Assembly (NCBI GenBank): GCA_002189035.1
Contig: CM007989.1
Location: forward strand, 5,053,001-5,117,000
DNA from: Utricularia gibba
Taxonomy: Eukaryota > Streptophyta > Magnoliopsida > Lamiales > Lentibulariaceae
DNA length: 64,000 nucleotides
Reading direction: 5' to 3'
Below are positions 1 through 11,870 of this stretch, in pieces. Numbering within the stretch: the stretch's first letter is position 1; the number at the start of each line of letters is the position of its first letter. The translations under genes were made by a program, and so were the position numbers. The notes beneath the pieces were generated by a model. That model made no database searches and had not been told where the DNA came from. It worked only from the letters and a program-made list of their open reading frames with translations.

Positions 1-1453
1 ATTTATTTTTTTATTAGTAATTTCAAAAACAATGATAAATATCATATTATTTATATTTAAATTATATAATATTAAAAAAATTATAATAAATGAGATATAT
101 TATATTATGTAATTTAAATATATAAAATAAATATCGACATAATTATTTGATAATTATTTTATATATACTTTCATAATAAATCAATACAAAAAATGCATAA
201 ATATTTATTCAAAATCATTATATCAAATGATTTCAACTCATATTTCTTGAATCAAAAATATTTTTCATGGATCTTTTTAGAATAACAATTAGTATCCAAC
301 ATATTCTAAACGCTACTTCTTGTTTGAAACAATGCTGACACAAGGTGTTACTAGTAAATACATATTGTATAACTTTTCAAAAATATGTCTAATCCAATAA
401 AGTGATAGAGTGTCTATTTATAATGAAAAGAATGACAATTGGAGTGTTATTTCAGAAAATATTTCCATAGTGAATATATTTTTAAATAGAGTGTATTTTA
501 ATATTTTCAATTTCCATTAATGAAAGAAAATCCAACATGTTGATATGATTTTACTAATGAGTACATATTGTATGACTACTAAAAAGTCTACAATAAAAGC
601 AAGTATTATAGGATTGATTCTATAGTGGAGACATCATCAACAAGTTTCTTCTAGACAAATTTCCTCTATAAATATATTTTATTTTATATTGCTTATTAGA
701 ATTTTTCATTTGGATCATTGGATAGATTTTTCTAATAATTGAAATAGAAAGCCCTTTAATATAATAATCTAGTACAATAATATTACATATATTTATATTT
801 TAAAGATTCATAAAACTCCCAATGCTCATGTTCTTCTGCATTTTCATGTAGCTACGTACATCATCTCCTTCATATAATCTTTCCAAAATTAATCAAATGT
901 ATCCATCAATATGTAGTGCATTGTCCCTTTGCAAAATAGTGTAAGTAAAGGGAAACATTGCATTGTTTACTTGTTGAAAACAATTAAAAAAGTTAGCACA
1001 AATGGATTCCACAGTAGTTATACAAGGATAAGTAGGTTACCGGATTTACAAGTGACTTTTCTGGTGAATCATTGAGCAACATTGTATTACTAGTACTATT
1101 ACATTAGTTGAAGGTTATCTTATTATCCCTAATACGTTGCAAATCCTTAAGTTAATAGTACTGAAACTTCCATCAATGCATATTCTTATTTCAATGCACT
1201 TACTTATATCCCAATAAAACCCTAGATCTCTATGATGGGACCTGTAAGGATGAAGTCAACTATTTTACATATAAGTCTACTACAAATAAAAAATAGCTAT
1301 TAATACTTAAAACATATTAATAAATTATTATTCTCTAAACTTACTCTTTTTGTGAGAACCAAATGGCCACATCAACCATTTCAATGCCCCAAGCTATAAA
1401 TTCGCCACAACTTGACCATAATCAAAAAACGAATCTCGTTAGTGAACAAGTAG
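1..1453. other. AT-rich intergenic sequence
   Basis: No reading frame of note, no RNA gene and no recognisable transposon end was seen. The sequence is very AT-rich with long A/T runs. Nothing can be assigned. Confidence 0.5.
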
Positions 1454-1723
1454 TTAAGGTGACAAAATTGTACTACTTGCTCTCTGTTCGATGATGCAAT
1501 TATGCTTTCCTACTACATGTCCTTTGTTCATATACACAATATCTATTAGTAGACCATTAATATCTAAAATAATTAATTTACTAAGAGTTAAAGCATCAAC
1601 TTCCTGAAAATTGAACATTGGATATTTTGCTTCGTATTGATAGGTGGTTTTCCTCAGTTGGTCGACTTTCTTTTTGGCCTCCTTAAGCTCTAAACACAAT
1701 TGCACAACATCGTTATCTTTCAT
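1454..1723 (-). pseudogene. FCP1-like (HAD) phosphatase fragment
   Basis: An 89-residue frame contains KLIILDINGLLIDIVY at about residues 49-64. This resembles the first motif of plant FCP1/NIF-like HAD phosphatase-fold proteins, which read LxLDxNGLLxD. The preceding part has a charged helix (KEAKKKVDQLRK). The motif lies near the end of the frame and the rest of the expected domain (the FKRPxxxxFL segment and later motifs) is not seen nearby, so this is a fragment, not a working enzyme. The surroundings are AT-rich with no neighbouring exon that I can join. Identification rests on one short motif and could be chance. Confidence 0.35.
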
Positions 1724-3960
1724 TTGTTGTAGTGTAGATGAATCGATAATCTTCTCCTTGTATATTTCATGATCTGTATGTTGTCCTTCTACCTATTCTT
1801 CTTCTAGATGATTTTGCACTGTTCTTATCAAGGAGTGTCATATGAAATGTATATTGCACTTCTAACATTCCAAATTGGTAGTTCAATATTTCTCTATTTC
1901 ATGTCTTTAGCAATGCTCCAAGATATCGTTTGTCTTCTTTATCCAATAGTTGGATACTTTAGAATATAAAAAACTATTAGTTGAAAACATAACAAATGTT
2001 AAGAAAATCAAAATAATCTTACAAAGAAAATATTTTTTACCAGTTGGTTTTCCAACATTTGATTAAATCGAAAGTTGTCTAGACATTTTCATCCTTATAT
2101 TTTCTAGTAGAGTAACCCATACTAAACTAGTTCACCATTTTCTATAAGAGTCTCGTAAACCTGTTACGATTTTAATTCCTACTTTTGATGATATTATGAA
2201 ATGATTTGTCTAAGCAACTTTGGAGCATTTTGCAATGCTGAACAATGCACCGACACTAAGTCAATATCTATCATCTTCACATAACCTCATAAATGTAATG
2301 AGGTTGCCGATGGAAGTCGGTGTTAAATGAGATAGTGGAAGATGCACTGAATGAATGACGGACTCGACAAATGGTTGGATAGGCATTCTTAACCCACATA
2401 AAAAATACTATGTGCTAACTACAAAACGTGAGTGCTAACATGCGGTGGTTCATTTGAAATTCATTCATCTTCTTTCTCAGAGATTACAAAATTTTTGGCC
2501 ACTAAGTATCTTTGTCTGATCTTGTCTCTAAAAGCCACCAATCGTGTGGATATTAGTGGAATTAGAAAAAATATAGCATGTAGAGAATATGAAAAATAAA
2601 GAGATCTCACATGCCTTGAATAAATTGGTTGGATTTGAAATTTTGTACAAGAAGAAGAAGATTTATCTCAAGACAAACAATTTCTCTTAAAAAAAATTCA
2701 CATACACTGGAAAGAAGAAGATGGACATTTTGAAAGTTAAAGTATATTTTTGTGTTCAGTATTATGTATAGTTTTTCTTTTCTTTTTATTGTTCTTTCTT
2801 TCTTCTTCTGTTTCTTTTGTTTTTGTTTTGCTGCTGCGTTTTTTCTCTTTTTATGTATTTAGCTCCACCAAAGGGCCATCCAACCTTGAGATCATATCAA
2901 ATAGCCTTGTCTCCACTAGATTCGAAGATTGAGTGAACATTTCTGACGAAAATGTGAGAATAAACTTCTAGTTCATCTATTAATAGTGAAATGGCCGCTC
3001 AACCTAATGTATCATTAGTACCACAATCATCGTACTCATGATTTTTTTCGCCAACACAAATATAGATTAAATAATATTCATGCTAATTTCTAGAACACAT
3101 ATATTAATAAATTTCTTTTTTTAATATCACCATACCTTCATTCATTTCCTATTCAATACAGCAAATATTTAAATGAACGTTAAAACCTTCTGTAGGGACT
3201 TGCTTTTGGAACACGTTCCATTAAAATGTTTAATCCTATTTGTGCATAACTTAGATTGAAAGTGTATAACAAATCTAATTCTGTTGCAATTTCCAAAACT
3301 TGAGTACACATAGAAGAGTCAAAAAACTAAATTATTATTCAGATTTCAAATCGTGTTGGGTATATGACACAAACTAACTACAATTCTTCTTGCAGAGAAT
3401 TGAATGAAATACAACTCTCGAAACTTTGACTGGATATTAGTGGCATATCATATGCCCTATAATTATTCAAATATTTAATGATGTTACCTTCATAAAATAT
3501 CTTGGCAATGATACTGCTTGAATTCATCTCCTTACTTGCAAAGATCACAACACTTTCATACTTGCTTATAAATGAAATGCTTGTTTTAAATGGAGGAAGA
3601 AGCTCTATGAGAATACACTATATATTTATTAGCAAGTTCAAATTCTATAACAAGATAGTGTTAGCAAATCATGAAATCAAGATTGATAGATCTCTATCAA
3701 GTGTATGATTTGAATTAGATCGTACATTCTATATTGGATTTTACTTTACCTTAATATCATATCATGTTTGTAACTTAAATGATAAAAGAAGCAGTACGAT
3801 GATGCTTGACCTGATTTGCTCAATCTTTGAAGTATCTCCATCTTCAGAAACCTGAACTTGTTTCTGAAGAACCACTTGACATATCTTCTTGGAAAGATTG
3901 TGATGAAGACATTGAGAAAACTTGGTTCAATAGATTGAAAGTTTGGCTATGTATATATAA
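1724..3960. other. Intergenic, no supported gene
   Basis: Only short frames occur (for example 2750-2932 and 3502-3708 on +), of low-complexity or unrecognised composition. I see no domain, splice pattern or transposon terminus that supports a gene. Confidence 0.45.
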
Positions 3961-4099
3961 GCACCCACTTTAGTTCACGAGCATCCACTTTAGTTCATGC
4001 GCATCTACTTTAGTTCACGAGCATCCACTTTAGTTTACGCGTATCCACTTTAGTTCACGTGCATTTACATTACTTCATGAGCATCCATTTTAGTTCACA
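3961..4099. repeat. 20-bp minisatellite, about 7 units
   Basis: The unit is close to GCATCCACTTTAGTTCACGA, repeated head to tail with an exact 20-bp period from 3961 to about 4099. Units differ by a few substitutions and no indels. It lies just downstream of the Myb/SANT-like pseudogene on the minus strand. Confidence 0.9.
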
Positions 4100-4239
4100 A
4101 AAATTACTTTAAGTCATAAGAATCAATTTAAATAAAAGTACTGTCATAATAAAAATCAAATTTAAAGTAATGTCATCAGAATAACCATACTAATGTCACG
4201 TAAACAACAGAAAGTAACATAATAGAGTAGCATACCCAC

Positions 4240-5298
4240 CTACTTATGCGGGGAACTAGCAGTAGACCTCAAGTCAGTAGACATGGTCCCATGTGAAGAA
4301 CTAGTAGTCGTGCAATGATCGTTAAGCCATGCTACTCGGTCTTCATCACGATCAAGTGCTAGAAATATCTCTCGATTAACCGTTCTAGTAAACAGACGGA
4401 GAGCCATACACCAACATGCATCACCCCGATTGATTCCTGCAGTTCGTTGCAAAAGCTCAACACATTTAGCAACGCTGAAGTCTATCTTCAAGTTCTTCCG
4501 ACAGGTATTGTTCTCAGCGATCTCCTTCATTGATTTAGCAATTATATCACTGTTGGTAGAATGATGACCTATGCGTTTTTTTGATGAAGAATTTTCACCC
4601 TCATTCGATACCGGAATTGAACCTTGTCCAGAAGGAGGTGTACCAAATTCATCAATAGGAGTGAAATCCCAAATCAAACCTATGTCCTCAATCGGTTAGG
4701 AATCATGATTTTCATCAAAGTCTTGAGGAAGAAAACCAGAATTTGGTGTATAACTATGCTCCCCGTATGCAATGATACCATCAAAAAGTTTTTCTTGAAT
4801 CTCAAGGTGTGGTGATGGTCCATCATGGTATTTCTTCGCATCTGGATTCTCCTAAACACAGAAAAAAAACATCAAATAATGAATCAATCAAAATAATGAA
4901 GTATATACCAATAAATACTAGCATATAAATATAATCGTAAAATATACCGCAATTCTTTCATTCCACCACTCTTCTTCAGCCAAAATTGTATTTTTTTCAC
5001 GATCCCAGCTAGTACCTGCCCAATTCTTTAAACGATTCCACAATGTCCATAAACCTCACAGTTCTATCCATTTGTTCTTTATTTGCTTCATTATGTACTC
5101 ATCACCTGTCTTATCATTCAAATTTTTCAAGATATTGTTCCATCCTTGCTTGTTAAAAGAAGTTGTTGGTCTATTTCTTGCCTCGGTTTCAGTTAAACAA
5201 ATCTGCAAAAATAAGAGAAGCCATCCAAATATCTTGTCCCATTTTACACTTGGTTTATTGATGAGTAATTTCGCTCTACCAATAGAATTATCCATCAA
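4240..5298 (-). pseudogene. Myb/SANT-like protein pseudogene (Harbinger ORF1 type)
   Basis: The N-terminal part carries the plant Myb/SANT-like signature: ICLTETEARNRPTTSFNKQG, then a GWNNILKNLNDKTG segment and QIKNKWIEL, followed by a W-rich helix with AEEEWWNERIA. Family members are ORF1-type partners of PIF/Harbinger transposases or their host-derived relatives. Exon structure is still visible: an acceptor before ICLTE, and an intron of about 4852-4947 between NERIA and NPDAKKYHDGPSPHLE. A TGA stop follows WIEL and a TAA follows DENHDS, so the frame is broken at least twice. The C-terminal 145-residue segment (4240-4677) remains open, with SMKEIAEN and a conserved LLQRTAGINRGD region. No transposase lies next to it, so it is a solo relic or a dead host gene. 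Confidence 0.75.
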
Positions 5299-6199
5299 AA
5301 TTAGTAGTCGGTGTTAATTTGGTTTTTGTACCGGTCAAGTAAGATTGAATAAATATAAATTGCTATAATTCAAATATGAAGTAATCAAAATGCATTTATA
5401 ATTCATTTAAATTTAACAAACAAGAATAAAATGGAACAAATAAACTATAACATGCAATTAATTGTGATGTTGTGCACATCTGTGTTGATCAATAAAGTGA
5501 AGAATAAAGTGAACACATTCTTTAAGTGATGGATGTACTTTTGAGCATTCTCTAAAACAAATCCCACACAACACATGTATTTCCTTCCTTCATGTATCCC
5601 CCAATTATGGCGTTTCAAGTTACTACATTCCTTTGAGGCATAACGTCGAAGACCTTCCTCAAGCTCACAACATCCTCACATTTACCATAGATATCAACCA
5701 AATAAATACCCACTATTACATGACTTCCTCACACTATTTAGTAACCCATTCATATTTCAGATATGAAAAGTAGAGAAAACTCACAGATTGAAATCAGGCA
5801 TTTTGCATTTAGACTGATGAAAGACTGAAAAATAAAGAGGAAAAATTATTAACCAAATTACTAACCGCTTGGAAACTGTTAGGAGCACTAATTTCGTGCT
5901 GAAACTTCAAGCGTCCATGAAATTAGAAGATGAACCTGCGCTTCCTAGGGTTTGTTGCTGAAATCCCCTTTCATTCGTTATCGATTTTAGAAGGGTATTC
6001 TAGGGAATAAAACATGAGAAGTAAAAGTGAAGAGAAGAAGTAGCCCATGTGCTACTTCTCATTTATTAAACAAAGGAGTAGTAGAAATAGACTTGATGGA
6101 GAAAAGATAAGTAGAATAACATGTTATTCTGTAAATAATTTTACGTCTACTTTTTTTTTAAAAAAAGTAGAATTTATATGATGAGAAGTTGTGTCGAAC
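5299..6199. other. Intergenic, with one short hairpin
   Basis: No gene was seen. A perfect 9-bp inverted repeat with a 6-nt loop (AGAAGTAGC ... GCTACTTCT) lies at 6036-6059. It could be an old miniature-element end or a chance hairpin. Confidence 0.45.
6036..6059. repeat. Short perfect hairpin, 9-bp stem
   Basis: The stem is AGAAGTAGC, the loop is 6 nt and the other arm is GCTACTTCT. No T-run follows that would suggest a Pol III terminator. Function unknown. Confidence 0.6.
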
Positions 6200-7472
6200 A
6201 TGCACTTAGATGTTGTATCACTCATTTGCCGCGGTACATTAAGCAGCAGGTTATGTATTTCAGCAACGGAGAGCATGAAGTGAGTCCTTGGGTAGGCAAA
6301 CCAGATTGGTTTGGAACTCATTCACATCCACAATAAGGGTTCCATCAAATCGGATAGGAGAGACGAAGTCAGAGAAGAAATAAGCTGCTAAGGCCAAATC
6401 AAATATACATTTCAGCATATGATGTGAATCTAGGAGGTAACTGCAACAACAGAAAAATTAAGGGGTATGCCTGAGAAATGAGCCTGTTGAGACTTGCGAC
6501 AGACGTGTCATATTGCTTTATTATCAAGAAGTACGCCAACATCTGTGTGCTCAAGCAGAGAATGAAAAGAAAGCACAGAATTGAAATGCTGCGAAAGCCT
6601 GTGGCGAAGGGTCCATTGTGAAACCCAACTTTCACTTTTGGCCATAGTCGACAGAAAGCCTTTCTAGGAGAAGTGAAGACAGCCAAGAGCCAGTCCCACC
6701 ACCAACTCCATGGAAAACAAAGAATCCCTGCAAATTTTCTGATCCTATCAATGCATAGCCCGAAGATGTCTTTTCCAATGGGCTAGTGGCCGCGAGCAAA
6801 GTTATTGGCGGCATCTTCTTTGCCACTGATCAGCTGCTTCGGGTGAAAGAGCTGACATTGTGTGCCAGTGCGGACTTCGCCGATCACCGTTGGTTGGAGA
6901 TCAACAAACACAGCGCGTGGCATATACGGTTGTAGCCATGGGCGCGTGGAAGTTTTTCTGAAAAAAAGTGTTTAAGGCATCGTCACTGCCTCCAGGCTGA
7001 CAGGATTAAGACCGTGAAATTAGGGCATGCACATTGCAGATCTCAGAACAAGCAACTGAGAACGCATAAGAAAAACAACGAGACCCGCAACGCAAAAGAT
7101 GGCAACACACCGCATTAGATCTGAGGACATGAAGGCACAGAAAAAAATGGCAATACACCGCATCATATTATACCTAGAGCGATACCAACATATCCGAATA
7201 CACATAACCATAATAAATGAAATCGACCATTCCAGTGCACCAGAACCATCAACTCTCACTTTCCAGGACTTACACGTGACTATGCATCCAAAAATGACTA
7301 TAGATCCGAGGCCAAATCAAATGATTCCGTCTCAAAAGAACACCAGGTCTAAGAACAACAGCGGCGAATATACTCCAGCAAATGCAGATCTAAACGTACC
7401 TAATGTCATGTTCCAGAGAATAGAGTTGCCAGCAAGACCATACCCGATGCGGAACGACATGCACGCTCTCAT
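6200..7472 (-). pseudogene. Alpha-tubulin pseudogene
   Basis: Alpha-tubulin polymerises with beta-tubulin into microtubules. This relic covers much of the family in order. A first exon at about 7400-7472 starts MRACMSFRIG (usual MREC.S.HIGQAG) and ends at a GT donor. A second block reads DDALNTFF, then [19 protein letters not shown] and [20 protein letters not shown], near the usual residues 45-100. Next comes [20 protein letters not shown], the GTP-binding glycine loop with the last G changed to W, followed by DYGQK. Later pieces match LEHTDV, LDNKAI, NRLISQ, RFDGT, FQTNL, YPRTHFMLS and CCLMYRG. There are in-frame stops (for example after NNFARGH and DNKAI), small deletions and frame changes throughout. 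The first-exon donor site argues for a decayed duplicated gene rather than a processed copy. GC content is higher than in the surrounding DNA. Confidence 0.88.
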
Positions 7473-7940
7473 TTAGCCAGCGTGTCCGGAGAAGATCTGA
7501 TGTGCAGATGCGGTTCACGGAGTAAGCCTATTTGCAGCGGAAAACCAACCTGTTGCCGCTGCGCTTTCACGATTTCAATCCGAGGCCCCTAGTGGGTTCA
7601 AAAGCCACTGCCTTGGGCCTAATGCCCTATTTTTCACAGGCCACCCAATTTTCAAATAATTTCTAAAATAAACTCATTTTATAATATTCTAGTATTCATT
7701 ATCATTACACTTAAGAACTAAATAAAAAAAGTAAATAGAAAAGAAAACTGTAAAAAATAGCCAAATTACAATCTTGCTGCCATGTAGAAATAAATACACT
7801 GTCGTTTAACGCTGTTTGTTTGATATACAAGGATAAAAACATTAATAGGTTGTTCTGAAATAGCTTTATTTTTGTAAAAGTTAAAATGAAAGTAGATTCG
7901 AAATTATTTTTGAGATATAAAAATAAAAATAGACATGCTC

Positions 7941-7964
7941 CATCCATCCATCCATCCATCCATC
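7941..7964. repeat. (CATC)6 microsatellite
   Basis: Six perfect tetranucleotide units in AT-rich DNA. Confidence 0.9.
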
Positions 7965-8314
7965 AAGCAACGTTTGGAAATATTCTATATTTCAAATATA
8001 TATATATCAAATTTTATTTTACAAGAATTAATTTTTAAGAATCAATTCAATTTTATAAAAAGTATGGAAGTATAGTTTCTTTATGAAAACTGATTTTTGA
8101 GAAATGATTTTAAAATTTAAATAGTAATTATATTTTTATAAATAATTATAATTATTAACATTATAAATAATATAATTTTTAAATTTTTAAATTATAATTT
8201 TAATATAAATATATTTAAATTAAAGTAATAACGTAAATTATAATTTAATATTTTTGTAACACAAATAATATATAAAAATAATTTTAAATTATAATTTATA
8301 AAATATAATTATTA

Positions 8315-8334
8315 ATATATATATATATATATAT
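8315..8334. repeat. (AT)n microsatellite
   Basis: Ten AT dinucleotides within a longer A/T-only stretch. Confidence 0.85.
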
Positions 8335-10170
8335 TATAATTATAAATATGAATTCATAATTTATTATAATTATTATAAAAAACAATTTCAAACGTATATT
8401 AATTTTTGTTAGATCAGAGTTTTAAATTCTGTTAAAATGGATTTTTGAAAACGTAGAAAGTTTGTCGAGAGAGAGGAGTGAGTGAGGTAGGAAGGACTAG
8501 GCAGGCACCCACCATTCGGAAAACGGAGGCATCGGTGGGCAGTTGATGTCTGAGCAACAGACAGACCGGCATGCCTGCAAGCTTCTTACCTGGCCTGCCT
8601 GCAGAAACCTTGTATTTATGTTGCTGTCCCATGCGATGCGGGTACACATGAACTGAAGGGAATTCTATGGTATGATGATGATACCCCTCCCTCTTCACGT
8701 GCTCAACTTCCCCCCATTATCGCTCTATCTATCTTTATTGTCCAAGTTCTCATTCTGTGCACCCTCATCATCCACTCTCAAATCATACTTTTATCATTAT
8801 TTCAACACAAAAATAACTTATATTATATTATCCTTTATATTTCTAGAACGTGAGGCGTGCTTTGCTCATATTCTAGTGGTTCGAGTGGTGTAATTAATAA
8901 TTTTATTAAAGTTGGAGGCATCCCAAATCTCGTGAATCAGATAACTAAAAATTAATTTTTTGGAAATAACAATTTTATCCTAAAACTGAGTAAAAACCTT
9001 TTTTAATAAAAATAATAATTATTTTTTATTAATAATATACCCAAACTTGTACTATCAGCTAAGCAATTACATTTTACCATACTCTGTCTGACCTACCAAA
9101 TAGATCCATAATGGACAAAAATTGCAAACCTGTTGCAGAGTGTTTAATCCAGCAAATAATTGTTGTATGCATTGTTCTGAAAAAAGATTTTTAAATATTT
9201 AAGGTGAAGATAGATCCATTTTGGGAAAACTGAGATTAAGTAATTATTCATTTTGCAGAAATATTGAATATAATATGGTGATATTGGATTCAATATTTCT
9301 AATAAACCAAGGGAAGAAGTGCATGTTATTTTAAATTGATATTAATATAATAAAAATCCATCTAACTATAAAATGTGAATGACTTTTAAGTTGAATAAAA
9401 TTTTATTTTATTGAATTTTTTGATACTTTATATCGGTTTCACGTCTTGCAGCGAAGAGAAAATGGGAAAGTCTATCCACTAGGTTAAACGAGGGTGAAAA
9501 AAATATAAAGGATGGATGGCATGCATTGTTGAGCAGTGGGATTTTTTATTAAGTGGTCTAGAGAAGATGAGTCAGTTGTTGGAAGATAGGTTATGATATG
9601 ATTCTTAAATAAATAGAAAAAGGAAAAGAAAAGCAAAGGAAATCTCAGTCGATCCTGAACTTGATTGATGAGGGTGTTGTTTGAATCTCAAATGGATGGA
9701 GTTGGTGGGCCATCACACATGCTCTTGCTCATCGGGAGACATGCAAATCCAGGCCCACTCCCAACCTAGTTAGTGCAATCATATCCCTCCCAGCCATCTA
9801 TCTGCTTTTCTCTGGATGCTGGGTCCGGTCCCTTCATTTGCACCTCGCCAGGGCTGGCATTGTTGCATGTCCCTGCGGGTGCGTATGGAGACTTGGGGAT
9901 GGATTCATGGACTGCCAGGATGCCTTCCCATTGCAGGCAGGCAGGCAGGCATGCATCAAGTGTGGTGCGAGGGAGTTTTGAAGATGAAACAGATGTTAAA
10001 TCATTTTGTATACGCCAATCACTCAGAGGGTTTCTTCTTACAACTTGTGTAGCCCTCAGTTACACCGCATTGCTGCGTTACTGCTGTCCAGCTAACTAGT
10101 AACTACTGCTGCTGCTTCACTTTCACCAGCAAAGCAAAGCCAAGCCAAGCCTCCCCTCTTGCTCTGCTGC

Positions 10171-10180
10171 CCATAAATAG
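10171..10180 (+). promoter_or_regulatory. TATA-like box of the PRE/bHLH gene
   Basis: CCATAAATAG lies about 60 bp upstream of the chosen start codon, just before GGGAGAG. A transcription start about 25-35 bp downstream would fall after the in-frame ATG at 10193, which favours translation from the ATG at 10232. This is an inference from sequence alone. Confidence 0.5.
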
Positions 10181-10202
10181 GGAGAGACATGTATGGAACA
10201 AT

Positions 10203-10220
10203 CACACACACACACACACA
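10203..10220. repeat. (CA)9 microsatellite in 5' leader
   Basis: Nine perfect CA units between the TATA-like box and the start codon. If translation began at the upstream in-frame ATG (10193) they would encode a His-Thr run. Confidence 0.85.
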
Positions 10221-10231
10221 CTCAAAAAAGA

Positions 10232-10680
10232 ATGTCTACTGGGAGAAGAAGACCGTCATCACGCCAGTCCACTGGGAATGTGAGGATTTCGGATGACGAG
10301 ATTCTCCTGCTCGTCTCCAGATTGAATCAGCTCCTCCCGCGCTCCCGACGCCCCTCAGCTTCGAAGGTGCCCCCCGTGCGTCTATTTCTTGCTTTCATCC
10401 CAATGCATGGGGAGAAGATGAGATTTGTTAGAGTGTGGTTCCATGTCATAGAAAAACTCAAATGATTGAAATACGTGTGTTCTCTCGCACAAGTTCCATT
10501 TCATTTTCTAAGATTATTCACTCTGTTCAGGGAGCAGCGAGTAAGGTGCTGGAGGAGACTTGCGAGTACGTAAGAAATCTGCAGCGGGAGGTGGGTGATC
10601 TGAGCGAGAGGCTGTCACTGTTGCTGTCAACCGTTGATCCGGATAGCCCACAGGCTGCAGTAATCAGGGCCTTGATCTGA
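10232..10680 (+). CDS. PRE: PRE/KIDARI-like atypical bHLH regulator, two exons
   Basis: Exon 1 is 10232-10366 (45 codons), the intron is 10367-10530 (GT at 10367, TTCAG at 10530) and exon 2 is 10531-10680, giving 94 residues, a normal length for the family. The order is a basic Ser/Arg N-terminus ([10 protein letters not shown]), helix 1 ([18 protein letters not shown]), a loop ([14 protein letters not shown]) and helix 2 ([20 protein letters not shown]), ending [12 protein letters not shown]. The DNA-contacting basic region with the His/Glu/Arg code is absent. PRE proteins therefore act by dimerising with IBH1/HFR1-type bHLH inhibitors, releasing growth-promoting bHLHs downstream of gibberellin, brassinosteroid and light signals in the nucleus (family knowledge). 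The ATG at 10232 fits family starts; an in-frame ATG at 10193 would add 13 residues from the CA repeat. The gene converges with UBC2. I see no defects. Confidence 0.93.
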
Positions 10681-11870
10681 ATGGATTCCCACACCTGTAA
10701 CTCAGATTTCGCAAATCTCTTGTTTCGAATATTCATCTTAAGATCACACAGAGAGTCCATTGCTGTCCTTTCAAAAAAGATAGTTCAACTTCTTTGCTTG
10801 TTGGTGGATGTGTCAGCCAGTCACTCCAGATGAGATGAGTTGCCGGGGCGACACGATGCTCCCGCAATCAGACAAGTTGTCTACGCCAAATGAAATTTGA
10901 AACAACTCTGAGCATTAAATTCAATCTAAACAAAACTTGCGCGTAAGAATTCACCGACAGTCATCGTCGTGGCGAGCGAACAGCAGAACTCCATATGTTA
11001 AGGATTTAAACACAAGTGCTATTCTTTGCAGCAGAAGCTCCTGCTTCAACAGTGGTAGTTAGTAAACATTCAATGACCAGTAACCAGCATTAGACTGGTA
11101 GCTGGATCGGCAGCAGATTGTACAGATCACAGATGGGCCTCACCAAAATTGGCAGCCACTGTTTCTACTGGCCTGCCTATAAGTTGCATAAGAAGGCATA
11201 ACCAACCCATGAATGAATTCGAATGTATCACAACACTTTAGGAGTTGTGGATTTGAACAGCTTACCCACAACTCCGCCACCTCAGTTGGTATTATACTCC
11301 AATCGATCTGAGCATCCTTTTCGCAACTCTACTATCCAATTTGGATTGGAAAGCTTTCATCTCTAAAACTCCTTGTCATGAGTGATGAATAAACTCTCCT
11401 ATACCTTATAAAATTGTAGTCAGTGTAGGATAAATCTGGAGGTGTTACACTTTCTCGGATTAGTTGGCAGTTGAACCACGTACCCTGCGGTTCATTCAGT
11501 GGCAGCAAGTCCAGGACATCCTCTGTGCTCTCATCCTTTAGCACTGAACTAAGCGATTCAAATACAGTGTGGGATCATCACATAACCATCTTCTTAGTTC
11601 AATGGAACTTGTAGCATAGGATACACAGACAGATGTATATATACTGTATACATAATGGAAGAGGTTCATGAAAAGTTACCACAGAGATACATTTCCAAGA
11701 TCCCTGGAACACGAGACTGATACACTCATAAACAACAGGGAATAGTAATACAGGGGGCATACAACAATTATTAAGATCAAATATTTCAGACAAGCAGAAA
11801 CCATCATCAGCAACAGGGAGAGAAGTCCTATTGAGGAGGTCGGTCTCTCTTGTTACACACAGTTAAAAGC
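10681..11870. other. Convergent 3' flanks of PRE and UBC2 genes
   Basis: This 1.2-kb interval between two convergent stop codons should contain both 3' UTRs. No further gene was recognised; short minus frames at 11332-11544 and 11599-11793 have no family motif. Confidence 0.55.

Larger units (their letters stand above)
7473..9640. other. Intergenic, AT-rich with simple repeats
   Basis: No gene is supported. There is a GC-richer island at about 8455-8660 and AT-only tracts at about 8040-8410. The 8432-8698 minus frame has no recognisable motif. Confidence 0.5.

Noticed and set aside
3961-4099. CRISPR-like array
   Set aside because: The units are directly adjacent without spacers, and the setting is a plant genome.
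7099-7476. 125-residue plus-strand frame
   Set aside because: It is antisense to the alpha-tubulin relic, whose exon 1 accounts for the coding-like composition. No motif of its own.
8432-8698. 88-residue minus frame in a GC-richer island
   Set aside because: No domain, no neighbouring exon; composition alone does not support a gene.
9773-10099. 108-residue plus frame upstream of PRE
   Set aside because: GC-rich promoter-proximal sequence with simple GGCA repeats; no family motif and no splice link to PRE.
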